From Nitrosomonas ureae (GTDB lineage: Bacteria > Pseudomonadota > Gammaproteobacteria > Burkholderiales > Nitrosomonadaceae), in the NCBI GenBank assembly GCA_945872825.1, contig CAMCBD010000008.1:1-51540 (forward strand): a stretch of 51,540 nt of DNA, given 5' to 3'. Below, piece after piece: positions 36,200 through 46,160 of this stretch (position 1 is its first letter; every line of letters starts with the position of its first letter). The notes under the pieces are model-generated. The model was not told the origin of the DNA. It searched no databases and saw only the letters and a list, made by a program, of their open reading frames with translations. The translations under genes and the position numbers were made by a program.

Positions 36200-37066
36200 A
36201 TGGACGCTCATATTGTAGATGGCAAGAAAATAGCCGAGTCAGTACGTGCCGAATGGAAAATACGGGCTGAGAAACTGATCCAATCCGGTATCAAACCTGG
36301 ATTGGCAGTGATTATCGTTGGAGACAATGCTGCATCTGGTATTTATGTCAGGAATAAAGTTAAAGCTTGCAGTGAAATTGGCATTTACTCGGAGGTGCAT
36401 AGTTTTCCAGGGAATACGCAGCAAAGTGAGGTGTTAAATTGCATTCAATCACTCAATGAAAACCCACATATTCACGGTATTCTGGTTCAATTACCATTAC
36501 CCCCGCATTTTGAGAATAATCGTGTCATTACATCCATTGCCGTAGAGAAAGATGTGGATGGTTTTCATCTTTACAACATTGGTGCATTGGTTACCGGAAA
36601 TACAATATTCTCACCTTGCACACCTTATGGTGTTATGGTGATGCTGGAAAAGAATCATATCCCGATTGAAGGTCAACATGCCGTAGTGGTAGGACGTAGC
36701 AACATTGTGGGAAAACCGATGGCATTGATGTTGTTGGAGCGGGGGGCCACTGTCACCATTTGTACTTCAAAGACACGTGATTTAACTCAATTTACAAAAA
36801 ATGCTGATATCCTGGTGGTAGCAATAGGAAAACCGCGCATGATTACAGCAGAAATGGTAAAGCCCGGCGCAGTAGTAATCGATGTGGGTATTAATCGATT
36901 ACCTGATGGGAAACTCTGCGGTGATGTTGATTATGAGTCTGTTAAAAGTGTTGCAGGTTATATTACTCCAGTTCCTGGAGGGGTAGGGCCGATGACCATT
37001 TCCATGTTGCTATGTAATACCATTTTGGCGGCTGAACGTGCACAAACCGGTATTAATAATAGATAA
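36200..37066 (+). CDS. folD: Bifunctional methylene-THF dehydrogenase/methenyl-THF cyclohydrolase
   Basis: Interconverts methylene-, methenyl- and formyl-[20 protein letters not shown] holds the catalytic Tyr and Lys; [21 protein letters not shown] and the NADP-binding [37 protein letters not shown] and [11 protein letters not shown] are canonical. ATG 36200 is chosen because [16 protein letters not shown] is the usual N-terminus; an in-frame TTG at 36173 would add nine unusual residues. It supplies the substrate for metF and thyA encoded nearby. Confidence 0.96.
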   Translation: MDAHIVDGKKIAESVRAEWKIRAEKLIQSGIKPGLAVIIVGDNAASGIYVRNKVKACSEIGIYSEVHSFPGNTQQSEVLNCIQSLNENPHIHGILVQLPLPPHFENNRVITSIAVEKDVDGFHLYNIGALVTGNTIFSPCTPYGVMVMLEKNHIPIEGQHAVVVGRSNIVGKPMALMLLERGATVTICTSKTRDLTQFTKNADILVVAIGKPRMITAEMVKPGAVVIDVGINRLPDGKLCGDVDYESVKSVAGYITPVPGGVGPMTISMLLCNTILAAERAQTGINNR

Positions 37067-37081
37067 GCAAGTTAAATTTTG

Positions 37082-39757
37082 ATGAGTGTGCCAGACATGG
37101 AGTTGCAACCTGATATCGATCCACAGGAAACACAAGAATGGCTGGATGCTCTGGATTCGGTCATTATCAATATGGGTGGAGAGCGTGCGCATTTTCTATT
37201 GGAAAAGCTTATTGAAAAAGCTCGTCGCTCAGGTGCTTACCTGCCTTATAGCGCCACAACTGCCTATATCAATACAATTCCGCCCGGTAAAGAAGAACGC
37301 TCACCTGGAAATAATGCGATAGAGCACCGTATTCGTTCCTATGTGCGATGGAACGCGATGGCTATGGTGTTGCGCGCCAACAGAAATACCAATGTGGGCG
37401 GCCACATAGCCAGTTTCGCATCGGCTGCAACACTTTATGACGTAGGCTATCATCATTTCTGGCATGCACCTTGTGAAACACACGGCGGGGATTTGGTCTA
37501 TATTCAGGGTCATTCTTCTCCGGGTGTCTATGCCTATGCATTTCTTTCCGGGCATTTAAATCAGGAACAACTCGATAATTTTCGTCAAGAAACAGGCGGT
37601 AACGGTCTGTCTTCTTATCCGCATCCGTGGTTGATGCCGACTTTCTGGAAATTCCCTACAGTTTCAATGGGGTTAGGGCCTCTCATGGCTATTTATCAAG
37701 CGCGATTTATGAAGTATTTAGATAGTCGCGAACTCGTCAATACTGAAGGCCGAAAAATCTGGGCATTTATGGGCGATGGCGAAATGGATGAGCCCGAGTC
37801 ATTGGGTGCAATTTCATTGGCATCGCGCGAGAATCTCGATAATTTAATTTTTGTTGTCAATTGTAATCTGCAGCGTTTGGATGGCCCGGTACGGGGAAAT
37901 GGCAAAATTATTCAAGAACTGGAAGGCGCCTTTCGTGGCGCTGGATGGAACGTGATCAAGGTAATCTGGGGTTCTTACTGGGATCCATTATTGGCTAAAG
38001 ATACCAAAGGATTATTGCAGAAACGCATGATGGAATGTGTTGATGGAGAATACCAAAATTTTAAAGCCAGAGATGGGGCTTATGTGCGTGAACACTTTTT
38101 TGGAAAATATCCTGAGTTACTGGAAATGGTTGCCAATATGTCTGATGATGATATCTGGCGGTTAAACCGGGGCGGACACGATCCTTATAAAGTTTACGCC
38201 GCCTATGCTGCTGCGATAAAACATACCGGTCAGCCGACAGTCATACTGGCCAAAACTATCAAAGGTTATGGTATGGGAGAAGCCGGTGAGGCACAGAATA
38301 TTACTCATCAGCAAAAAAAGATGGGGACAACTTCATTAAAAGCCTTCCGGAATCGCTTTGGTCTGGAGATACCGGATGACAAGATCGACGAAGTGCCTTA
38401 CCTTACTTTAGCCGAAGATTCCCCCGAATTTATCTATATGCATGAGCGGCGTAAAGCTTTGGGCGGTACTTTTCATAGCCGCAAAACCAGTGCTCAAGCA
38501 TTGCAAATACCACCTTTATCAGCTTTTGAGTCTTTGCTAAAAGCCAGCGGAGAAGGGCGCGAATCCTCAACAACCATGGCTTTTGTGCGTATTCTCAATA
38601 TCCTGGTTAAAGATAAACAGATCGGTAAGCATATTGTCCCGATTGTCGCTGACGAATCGCGCACTTTTGGCATGGAAGGCATGTTCCGTCAATTGGGCAT
38701 TTGGTCATCCGTTGGGCAACTGTATACACCGCAGGATGCTGATCAGCTGATGTATTATAAGGAAGACAAGCATGGACAGATTCTACAGGAAGGTATCAAT
38801 GAAGCAGGTGCCATGTCATCCTGGATAGCTGCAGCGACATCCTATAGCACTCATGGGATTCAGATGATTCCATTCTTTATATTTTATTCGATGTTTGGTT
38901 TTCAGCGTATCGGAGATTTAGCTTGGGCTGCCGGGGATATGCGTTGTCGTGGCTTTTTGCTGGGAGGAACGGCCGGACGCACGACATTGAACGGAGAAGG
39001 GCTCCAGCATGAAGATGGACACAGTCATATCGTTGCTTCAACGATTCCCAATTGCGTATCGTATGATCCGGCATTTGCATATGAATTGGCTGTCATTATC
39101 CAGGATGGATTGCGACGCATGTATTTGGAACAAGAGGATATCTACTATTACATTACTGTAATGAATGAAAACTACTCGCATCCTGAAATGCCGGATGGCG
39201 TTGAAAATGACATACTGAAGGGCATGTATTTATTTAGCGAAGGAAATAAGAACAGTAAGGAATTGCATGTGCAATTGCTGGGTGCTGGCACTATCCTTCG
39301 TGAAGTGATCGCAGCGGCAGAAATTCTCAAGAATGAATATAACGTTAATGCTGATATCTGGAGCGCGACCAGCTTTAATGAATTAAGGCGCGAAGCATTA
39401 AATGTAACACGCTGGAATATGCTGCACCCCGCTCAGCCAGCGAAAGTATCCCATGTGGAAAATTGCTTCCAAGGTCGGGAAGGGCCTGTTGTGGCAGCCA
39501 CTGATTACATGAAAATTTATGCGGACCAGATTCGTGAATTTATTCCTGGAAAATATCGTGTTTTGGGAACGGATGGATTCGGGCGTTCGGATACGCGTGA
39601 GAAATTACGTCATTTCTTTGAAGTCGATCGATTCTATATTACGGTTGCAGCACTTAAAGCATTATCTGAAGATGGAAAAATCTCAGAACAACAGATTGTT
39701 AAAGCGATAGAAAAATACGGCATTGATCCAGAAAGACCCAATCCAGCAACCAGTTAA
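37082..39757 (+). CDS. aceE: Pyruvate dehydrogenase E1 component (homodimeric)
   Basis: Thiamine-diphosphate enzyme that decarboxylates pyruvate and acetylates the E2 lipoyl arm. The 891 residues match the homodimeric alpha2-type. The TPP motif GDGEMDEPESLGAI is near residue 230, ending with VVNCNLQRLDGPVRGN; GHSSPGVYAYAFLSG, the transketolase-like region IPFFIFYSMFGFQRIGDLAWAAGD and the His-rich loop GEGLQHEDGHSH follow. ATG 37082 is used. aceF follows after 94 bases. Confidence 0.97.
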   Translation: MSVPDMELQPDIDPQETQEWLDALDSVIINMGGERAHFLLEKLIEKARRSGAYLPYSATTAYINTIPPGKEERSPGNNAIEHRIRSYVRWNAMAMVLRANRNTNVGGHIASFASAATLYDVGYHHFWHAPCETHGGDLVYIQGHSSPGVYAYAFLSGHLNQEQLDNFRQETGGNGLSSYPHPWLMPTFWKFPTVSMGLGPLMAIYQARFMKYLDSRELVNTEGRKIWAFMGDGEMDEPESLGAISLASRENLDNLIFVVNCNLQRLDGPVRGNGKIIQELEGAFRGAGWNVIKVIWGSYWDPLLAKDTKGLLQKRMMECVDGEYQNFKARDGAYVREHFFGKYPELLEMVANMSDDDIWRLNRGGHDPYKVYAAYAAAIKHTGQPTVILAKTIKGYGMGEAGEAQNITHQQKKMGTTSLKAFRNRFGLEIPDDKIDEVPYLTLAEDSPEFIYMHERRKALGGTFHSRKTSAQALQIPPLSAFESLLKASGEGRESSTTMAFVRILNILVKDKQIGKHIVPIVADESRTFGMEGMFRQLGIWSSVGQLYTPQDADQLMYYKEDKHGQILQEGINEAGAMSSWIAAATSYSTHGIQMIPFFIFYSMFGFQRIGDLAWAAGDMRCRGFLLGGTAGRTTLNGEGLQHEDGHSHIVASTIPNCVSYDPAFAYELAVIIQDGLRRMYLEQEDIYYYITVMNENYSHPEMPDGVENDILKGMYLFSEGNKNSKELHVQLLGAGTILREVIAAAEILKNEYNVNADIWSATSFNELRREALNVTRWNMLHPAQPAKVSHVENCFQGREGPVVAATDYMKIYADQIREFIPGKYRVLGTDGFGRSDTREKLRHFFEVDRFYITVAALKALSEDGKISEQQIVKAIEKYGIDPERPNPATS

Positions 39758-39851
39758 ATTAGAAATTGATTTATAAACTATAAGAACCGATAACATAAGT
39801 AAAATGACTGCATCATAGTCTTTTCGGAGTGAGGCAATTTGAGGAAAGCAT

Positions 39852-41162
39852 GTGACTGAATTGAAAAAAATATTAATTCCTGATATCGGCGATTTCAAAG
39901 ATGTTCCGGTTATTGAAGTTCTGATAAAAGCTGGTGATGAAGTTAAAGCTGAAGATTCATTGATCACACTGGAGTCCGACAAAGCTACCATAGAGATTCC
40001 ATCCCCATACTCCGGCCGGATTAAGGAAATTTTTGTCAAAGCAGGTGATAAAGTATCTGAAGGTACAGCGGTTCTAACCCTTGAAGTTTCAGATAGCAAT
40101 CATGCGATTGCTCCTAATCAAGCTGCTGAAATTGCGCCGGTCAAGAAAGCTGTTGCAACGCAACCTGAAATAGCAGTCAAACAAGCCGTCATTCAGCAAA
40201 TTCAGAAATTGCCACAGCAAAATGAATCATCAGTCAGCAGTACTTTTTCTAAAGCACATGCCAGTCCATCAATACGCCGCTTCGCACGGGAATTGGGGGT
40301 AAATCTCGATTTAATCACAGGCAGTGGCCCTAAACATCGAATTCTCAAAGAAGATGTACAGGCCTATGTAAAAACCGAACTATCAAAAGCTCGTAGCAGT
40401 GGACCCGGACTGGCACTTAATTTACTGCCATGGCCACAAGTTAATTTTGCAAAATTCGGCTCGATTGAGCTAAAACCTTTAACGCGGATTAAACAAATTT
40501 CTGGTGCCAATTTGCACCGGAATTGGGTAATGATTCCACATGTGACCCAATTTGACGAAGCTGATATCACTGATTTAGAGACTTTGCGAAAAGAATCTAA
40601 TGAAAGTGATAAAGAAAATAAAGTAAAACTGACATTATTGGCTTTTTTGATGAAAGCATTAATTGCACCTTTGAAAAAATTTCCAGAATTCAATGCCTCC
40701 CTCGATAGCACTGTAGATGGCGAAGCTAATCTGATCATTAAGCATTTTTATCATATTGGTTTTGCCGTCGATACGATCAATGGGTTAGTTGTTCCTGTCA
40801 TTAAGGATGTTGATCAGAAGGGAATCATCACTATTGCTGAGGAATTGACAAAACTATCTTTGCTGGCACGCGAAGGCAAATTAAAACCAACCGATATGCA
40901 AGGTGCAAGTTTTACCATTTCTAGCTTGGGTGGAATTGGCGGCACTGCGTTTACACCGATTATCAATGCACCTGAAGTTGCTATTCTGGGTATTTCAAAG
41001 GCAAGTATTAAGCCTGTTTATCGCGATAATCTATTTATTCCCCGCTTAATGCTTCCCTTGTCACTTTCCTATGATCATCGAGTCATTGATGGCGCAACTG
41101 CGGCGCGTTTTACGACTCATTTGACGGAAGTATTGACGGATATGCGTTTGGCCTTATTATAA
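39852..41162 (+). CDS. aceF: Dihydrolipoamide acetyltransferase, pyruvate dehydrogenase E2
   Basis: Transfers the acetyl group to CoA. One lipoyl domain only (residues 1-75, lipoyl Lys44 in ESDKATIE), an Ala/Pro/Gln linker, an E3-binding domain near 135-172 (ASPSIRRFARELGVNLDLI) and the catalytic domain with DHRVIDG (His409, Asp413). 436 residues. The start is GTG 39852, because the ATG one base before is out of frame and followed by a stop. No E3 (lpd) gene lies downstream; nadD begins instead. Confidence 0.96.
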   Translation: MTELKKILIPDIGDFKDVPVIEVLIKAGDEVKAEDSLITLESDKATIEIPSPYSGRIKEIFVKAGDKVSEGTAVLTLEVSDSNHAIAPNQAAEIAPVKKAVATQPEIAVKQAVIQQIQKLPQQNESSVSSTFSKAHASPSIRRFARELGVNLDLITGSGPKHRILKEDVQAYVKTELSKARSSGPGLALNLLPWPQVNFAKFGSIELKPLTRIKQISGANLHRNWVMIPHVTQFDEADITDLETLRKESNESDKENKVKLTLLAFLMKALIAPLKKFPEFNASLDSTVDGEANLIIKHFYHIGFAVDTINGLVVPVIKDVDQKGIITIAEELTKLSLLAREGKLKPTDMQGASFTISSLGGIGGTAFTPIINAPEVAILGISKASIKPVYRDNLFIPRLMLPLSLSYDHRVIDGATAARFTTHLTEVLTDMRLALL

Positions 41163-41226
41163 GCAGATATGAGTGATATTTGAAAAAGAAGGAATTTGAT
41201 ATCAATGAGTTTTCCTACTGACACAG

Positions 41227-41904
41227 GTGGCGGCTATCGATAAATTTCCTCTCACTGGTATTTATGGTGGAACATTTGATCCTATCCATTATGGCCATCT
41301 GCGTATTGCTGAAGAGTTGCTCGATATGATCAATCTAAAGCGTATCATCTTTGTTCCTTCTGGCGCCCCTCGTTTACGTGCTGCTCCTATTGCAGCAAGA
41401 AATCATCGTTCTAATATGGTACATCTGGCCATCCGGGATAATAGTATGTTTTCGCTTGATGAACGGGAGGTTAATCGCCCTGGAATCAGTACAACGATCG
41501 AGTCACTCCAAGAATATCAATGCGAATTGGGGGATAGCGCGGCACTTTGCTTTATCCTTGGGATGGATGCATTTGTAAAAATAAATCAATGGCATAATTG
41601 GCATGGGTTGTTTGGCCTATGCCATATGATAATTGTCGCACGCCCGGGTTATACATCCATCAATGATTATCAAAATCTGCCGGCAGATATCAAAAAAGAA
41701 TTTATTGCCCGTCGTGTTTTGGAGGCCAATGATCTAGGGCTTCAAACCAGCGGTTTTATCTATATGGCACAAACATCATTGTTGGAAATTTCTGCTTCAC
41801 ATATACGGTCATTGATAAATGCCGGGAAAAGCATACGTTATCTGCTTCCAGAAAACGTCTCTGATTATATTAAATCTAATTGTTTATACACCGGGAACAT
41901 ATGA
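41227..41904 (+). CDS. nadD: Nicotinate-nucleotide adenylyltransferase
   Basis: Makes deamido-NAD in NAD synthesis. GIYGGTFDPIHYGHLRIAEEL carries the (H/T)xGH nucleotidyltransferase motif, FILGMDAFVKINQWHNW the adenine pocket, and ISASHIRSLINAGKS the ISxTxxR-like motif. 225 residues. Start GTG 41227; a nearby ATG at 41204 is in another frame. It overlaps rsfS by ATGA and opens a ribosome-linked operon. Confidence 0.95.
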   Translation: MAAIDKFPLTGIYGGTFDPIHYGHLRIAEELLDMINLKRIIFVPSGAPRLRAAPIAARNHRSNMVHLAIRDNSMFSLDEREVNRPGISTTIESLQEYQCELGDSAALCFILGMDAFVKINQWHNWHGLFGLCHMIIVARPGYTSINDYQNLPADIKKEFIARRVLEANDLGLQTSGFIYMAQTSLLEISASHIRSLINAGKSIRYLLPENVSDYIKSNCLYTGNI

Positions 41905-42227
41905 AGTCAGAAAAGTTGGTCAATATCGTTGTCGATGCACTGGAGGATATTAAAGCCTATGATATTGATGTGATTAATGTTTCTAAAATAACATCAATGT
42001 TCGAATATATCGTTATTGCGAGTGCAGATTCTTCGCGCCAGACAAAATCACTGGCTAACAATGTGCAAGAAAAAGTCAAAGCTGCTGGGGGAAGAGTTTA
42101 CAGTATGGAAGGAGAGCAGACAGGAGAATGGTTGCTCGTTGATTTAGGAGATGTGATTGTGCATATCATGCTACCGGTTGCGCGCGAATACTATAATCTG
42201 AAGGCATTATGGACTGGACAGAATTAA
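41901..42227 (+). CDS. rsfS: Ribosomal silencing factor RsfS
   Basis: Binds uL14 of the large ribosomal subunit and blocks subunit joining in starvation. DIDVINVSKITSMFEYIVIASADSSRQTKSLANNV and GEWLLVDLGDVIVHIMLPVAREYYNLKALW are the family core. The start is fixed by the 4-base ATGA overlap with the nadD stop, giving 108 residues; the nearest upstream in-frame start codon would only add residues inside nadD. Confidence 0.96.
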   Translation: MKSEKLVNIVVDALEDIKAYDIDVINVSKITSMFEYIVIASADSSRQTKSLANNVQEKVKAAGGRVYSMEGEQTGEWLLVDLGDVIVHIMLPVAREYYNLKALWTGQN

Positions 42228-42284
42228 AACAAGCTACCTGGTGCAACAGAATGTGAACTATCAGTCTTCTGATTTTTCCTTATT

Positions 42285-42755
42285 ATGAAATTTTTTATAC
42301 TCGCGGTTGGAAACAAAATGCCGGATTGGGTCAGGACTGGTTATTTTGAGTATATCAAACGGTTGCCGCGTGAAATAACAATTAATTTAATTGAGATTAA
42401 GCCCGAGAAGCGTGCCAGTGGGAAACAAACCGGGCAACTGTTACTCGCCGAATGTCAGAGGATTCGCGCAGCCCTACCACCCGACTGCCATATTGTGGTG
42501 CTTGATGAAGGAGGCCAACAATGGGCAACAGTAAAATTTGCAAATGTAATAAAAGAATGGACGATTGATGGAAGTTCTATTGCATTTGTCATCGGGAGTG
42601 CGGATGGGCTGCATGCAGATATGAAACAGACAGCAAGTGAAATGCTTGCTTTATCAAAGCTTACCTTACCACATGGCCTTGTACGTGTTTTGTTGGCGGA
42701 GCAGCTGTATCGGGCCATATCAATAATCAAGAATCATCCATATCATAGAAGTTAA
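42285..42755 (+). CDS. rlmH: 23S rRNA pseudouridine-1915 N3-methyltransferase RlmH
   Basis: SPOUT methyltransferase that methylates pseudouridine 1915 in the decoding-centre helix of 23S r[20 protein letters not shown], the SAM knot [15 protein letters not shown] (GxxGG-like, with SAD for GG) and the C-terminal [28 protein letters not shown] are diagnostic. 156 residues, typical. It follows rsfS, the standard order. Confidence 0.97.
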   Translation: MKFFILAVGNKMPDWVRTGYFEYIKRLPREITINLIEIKPEKRASGKQTGQLLLAECQRIRAALPPDCHIVVLDEGGQQWATVKFANVIKEWTIDGSSIAFVIGSADGLHADMKQTASEMLALSKLTLPHGLVRVLLAEQLYRAISIIKNHPYHRS

Positions 42756-42869
42756 GTGAAATCATGAAGACATAACCAGCATCACTTTCTATTTCTCTTT
42801 TAAGATACGATGGATATAAACAGTAGGGATAAAAATTAAGCGCATTTGAATTATAGAGTATTGATTGCG

Positions 42870-43490
42870 ATGTTTTCAGAAAACCAAATATATCTTGCTT
42901 CAAGAAGTCCAAGAAGACGTGAGTTGTTAAGACAAATCGGTGTGAAATGTAATCTATTAATGATGCGGGAAACGCTTGGCCGTGAAATTGATATTGATGA
43001 GCAACCGTTGGTTGACGAATCGCCGACTGATTATATCTATCGTATTACTCAGTCTAAAGCTAATGAAGGCTGGCGGCGAGTGATCCAGCGCCGATTGCCG
43101 ATACTACCCGTATTAGTGGCTGACACAATTGTTACTATTGATGGTTGTATTTTAGGTAAGCCACAAGATAATAAACATGCAGAAGAAATGCTAAAAACAT
43201 TGTCAGGTCGCTCACATCAAGTTTTAACAGCCATTGGTGTTGGGGTCAAGGATAAAATACAAGTGAGATTATCGACATCAACAGTAAGATTTCGTGAGAT
43301 CAGCGAGCGGGAGATTCGTAACTACTTGGCAAATAATAATATCCTGGATAAAGCGGGCGCTTACGCTATTCAAGGCATGGCTGCTGCATTTATTGTTGAG
43401 ATATCCGGCAGCTATAGCGGAATCATGGGATTGCCTCTCTATGAAACAGCACAATTATTAGAAGAAACTGGTATAGAGATTTTTCAATAA
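42870..43490 (+). CDS. Maf-like nucleoside triphosphate pyrophosphatase
   Basis: House-cleaning hydrolase, YhdE type (dTTP/UTP). IYLASRSPRRRELLRQIGV is the Maf signature; VADTIVTIDGCILGKPQD holds the catalytic Asp, and KAGAYAIQGMAAAFIVEISGSYSGIMGLPL the second half. The start ATG 42870 lies next to the motif; a TTG at 42846 is less likely. It lies in the usual place between rlmH and rng. Confidence 0.93.
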   Translation: MFSENQIYLASRSPRRRELLRQIGVKCNLLMMRETLGREIDIDEQPLVDESPTDYIYRITQSKANEGWRRVIQRRLPILPVLVADTIVTIDGCILGKPQDNKHAEEMLKTLSGRSHQVLTAIGVGVKDKIQVRLSTSTVRFREISEREIRNYLANNNILDKAGAYAIQGMAAAFIVEISGSYSGIMGLPLYETAQLLEETGIEIFQ

Positions 43491-43617
43491 TTGCCAATCA
43501 ATTGTGATCCTAAGCTATTGAAATTAGAATGTGGTAGTGCACAAGTTGCAATAGCAAGGCATCGTTAGCTTTCAAATCCAGACATCAGACTTATTATATG
43601 TATAGTTCATACTTAAC

Positions 43618-45072
43618 ATGAACAATGAAATTCTTGTAAATATCACCCCGCAAGAAACCAGAGTAGCCATACTAGAACAAGGTGTAACACAAGAGTTACA
43701 TATTGAACGGACGAGCGGTCGTGGCATTGTAGGCAATATTTATAATGGACGTGTTAGTCGCGTTCTGCCAGGAATGCAATCTGCCTTTGTCGATATAGGC
43801 CTTGACCGGGCAGCATTCTTACATGTGGCGGACATAAGAACTTCCAGTCAAGAGGGAGATATCACCAAGCCAATTGAAAAACTATTATACGAGGGTAATA
43901 GCATCCTGGTACAAGTGATCAAGGATGCGATTGGTACAAAAGGTGCGCGACTATCCACACAAATCAGCTTGGCGGGCCGCCTATTGGTTTATCTACCCCA
44001 AGAGTCTCACATCGGTATCTCTCAACGCATTGAAGATGACAGTGAGCGTGAGTTGTTGCGCGAGAAATTACAACAAATTCTACCTGCAGATGAAAAGGGT
44101 GGCTACATTATCAGAACAATGGCTGGAACTGCAGATGAAAGTAACTTACGCGCCGATCTCGAGTATTTGCACAAGCTGTGGCATGACATCCAACAACAAT
44201 CTGTGACTATTGCAGCGCCTATTTTGCTTTATCAAGATCTGGATCTAAGTCACCGAGTATTGCGAGATTATGTGAATGAAGATACTGAACGGATACTGAT
44301 AGACTCCCGTGAAAACTATCAAAAACTTGTGAAATTCGCGCAAAGCTATATGACGTATATCGCCGAACGTATAATTTTATATACCGGGGATCGCCCATTA
44401 TTCGATCTGTATGGTGTTGAGGAAGAAATTGAAAAATCTTTGGCCAAGCGCGTTAATTTAAAATCCGGTGGATATCTGATTATTGATCAGACGGAAGCAC
44501 TCACCACCATGGATGTCAATACAGGTGGATTTATCGGCGTTAGAAATTTCGATGACACCATCTTCAAAACGAATCTTGAAGCCGCTCAGGTAATTGCGAG
44601 GCAGCTTCGGTTGCGTAATCTGGGTGGGATGATCATTATTGATTTTATCGATATGGATTCTGAAGAACATAAAAATGCGGTACTGACTGAATTCAATAAA
44701 GCTTTGCTGAAAGATCGCACGCGTATCACAGTCAATGGATTTAGCGCACTTGGATTGGTTGAAATGACGCGGAAACGAACGCGGGAAAGTCTCGCGCATG
44801 TATTGTGTGAATCTTGTCCAACCTGTCAAGGACGAGGAGAAATCAGGACGGCACAAACCATTTGTTATGAGATCCTACGTGAACTACTACGAGAATCCAG
44901 GCAGTTTGAAGCCAATGAATTCCGTATTCTGGCATCACAGCAAGTAATTGATTTATTTCTTGATGAGGAATCTCAAAGCTTGGCGCAATTGGGTGATTTT
45001 ATAGCAAAGCCGATAAGCCTTCAGGTTGAAGAATCCTATACACAAGAGCAATATGATGTGATATTGATGTAG
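43618..45072 (+). CDS. rng: Ribonuclease G
   Basis: Endonuclease for 5' maturation of 16S rRNA and mRNA decay. An S1 domain is near the N-terminus (GNIYNGRVSRVLPGMQSAFVDIGLDRAAFLHV), then the RNase H-like/DNase I-like core (TTMDVNTGGFIGVRNFDD, MIIIDFIDMDSEEHK with metal-binding Asp) and the zinc link CPTCQGRG. 484 residues, lacking the RNase E tail. It closes the nadD-rsfS-rlmH-maf-rng operon. Confidence 0.96.
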   Translation: MNNEILVNITPQETRVAILEQGVTQELHIERTSGRGIVGNIYNGRVSRVLPGMQSAFVDIGLDRAAFLHVADIRTSSQEGDITKPIEKLLYEGNSILVQVIKDAIGTKGARLSTQISLAGRLLVYLPQESHIGISQRIEDDSERELLREKLQQILPADEKGGYIIRTMAGTADESNLRADLEYLHKLWHDIQQQSVTIAAPILLYQDLDLSHRVLRDYVNEDTERILIDSRENYQKLVKFAQSYMTYIAERIILYTGDRPLFDLYGVEEEIEKSLAKRVNLKSGGYLIIDQTEALTTMDVNTGGFIGVRNFDDTIFKTNLEAAQVIARQLRLRNLGGMIIIDFIDMDSEEHKNAVLTEFNKALLKDRTRITVNGFSALGLVEMTRKRTRESLAHVLCESCPTCQGRGEIRTAQTICYEILRELLRESRQFEANEFRILASQQVIDLFLDEESQSLAQLGDFIAKPISLQVEESYTQEQYDVILM

Positions 45073-45219
45073 TGTATTTCTTTTGAATTTTAATACTTAG
45101 TCGGCCCCGGAATATACACAAGCACTTGATATCAGGCATAAATATACGATTTCTTAGTGATCTTAACGACCGGGAATGTTAGAATAGCGTCCTATTTCTG
45201 GTCGAAACGGTGATTAAAA

Positions 45220-45426
45220 ATGCTAAGGCGTAGCAGTACGATTCATCAACCGAATTTGTTTGTAACAGATTTGCTGATGCAGCTTGATCTCAATGATCCA
45301 TTGCTGAAGCTTGCAGCAGCGATACCGTAGCAAGAATTTGAGGAATCATTTTCCATCCATTACACGGCAGCGACAGACGTGCCGAGTAAACCGATCCAGT
45401 TGATGACTCAATTGTGCTGTAACTAA
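45220..45426 (+). pseudogene. IS5-family transposase N-terminal remnant with nonsense codon
   Basis: ATG 45220 begins MLRRSSTIHQPNLFVTDLLM and continues QLDLNDPLLKLAAAIP. Then TAG at 45328-45330 stands where relatives have Trp (IPWQEF), and QEFEESFSIHYTAATDVPSK and PIQLMTQL follow in the same frame before homology ends near 45414. This is the N-terminal third of an IS5/IS1182-like transposase. The rest of the element is gone; unrelated kinase sequence follows within a few bases. Confidence 0.8.
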
Positions 45427-45427
45427 C

Positions 45428-45592
45428 GAAATTGGCAAAGGATCCGAATTCTACGCACGTATACCGCTTAATTATGAAATTTCTGATACAGAAATATCTC
45501 AACGAAGTGATTTGATTACAATGAACCCCAAAGCGATTACTGAATATCGCACTCGGATATTGGTTGTCGAAGATAATGGGCAGGGCGTCTGA
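45428..45592 (+). pseudogene. Fragment of a hybrid sensor histidine kinase
   Basis: The frame from 45428 reads EIGKGSEFYARIPLNYEISD, then a linker, then TRILVVEDNGQGV and TGA. GKGSEFYARIPL is the end of a HATPase_c domain (GKGSTFxxxLPL in the family), and RILVVEDN is the start of a receiver domain, so the original gene was a hybrid kinase with its receiver C-terminal. Both ends are missing. It lies directly against the IS5 remnant, which suggests that the element's insertion and a later deletion destroyed the gene. Nothing recognisable lies at 45593-45704. Confidence 0.65.
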
Positions 45593-45704
45593 AAATCCTG
45601 ATGAATCCCAAGCACCAATGCGATAATAAGCAGCATTCAAAATTACAGCGGATCGATAAGTATCTTGCTGATTGGTATTTTATTTTTTTATCACTGAAGA
45701 AATT

Positions 45705-46160
45705 ATGATTTGGAAACCCAATGTAACAGTTGCGGCTGTTGTCGAACAAAATGGAAAATATCTGCTGGTAGAGGAGGAGCCTGAAGCCGGTTCCGGTTTG
45801 TTTTTAAATCAACCGGCGGGGCATCTGGATCCAGGCGAATCCATCATGCAGGGTGCCATACGGGAAACACTGGAAGAAACCGCGTATACCTTCGTGCCTG
45901 AATATTTACTGGGCATTTATCAGTGGCACTCTCGCCGCATCGATACTACCTATCTTCGCTTTGCTTTTGGCGGTCACGTTACGCAACATGATCCGGAACG
46001 TAAACTGGACACCGGCATCTTACAAGCAGCTTGGTTTAGTGTGGATGAAATTAATCAAATGCGCCACCGTCATCGTAGTCCACTGGTTATGCAATGTATT
46101 CAGGATCATCTCGCTGGTAAGCGGTATCCGCTGGAATTGCTGACATACTATGAGTCATGA
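45705..46160 (+). CDS. nudJ: Nudix hydrolase, phosphatase NudJ
   Basis: Nudix box [22 protein letters not shown] (about residues 36-57) is complete. NudJ removes phosphate from nucleoside di- and triphosphates and hydroxymethylpyrimidine pyrophosphate. ATG 45705 is preferred because [23 protein letters not shown] is the normal N-terminus. 151 residues. Its end overlaps the possible mnmA start at 46150, the usual nudJ-mnmA pair. Confidence 0.93.
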   Translation: MIWKPNVTVAAVVEQNGKYLLVEEEPEAGSGLFLNQPAGHLDPGESIMQGAIRETLEETAYTFVPEYLLGIYQWHSRRIDTTYLRFAFGGHVTQHDPERKLDTGILQAAWFSVDEINQMRHRHRSPLVMQCIQDHLAGKRYPLELLTYYES

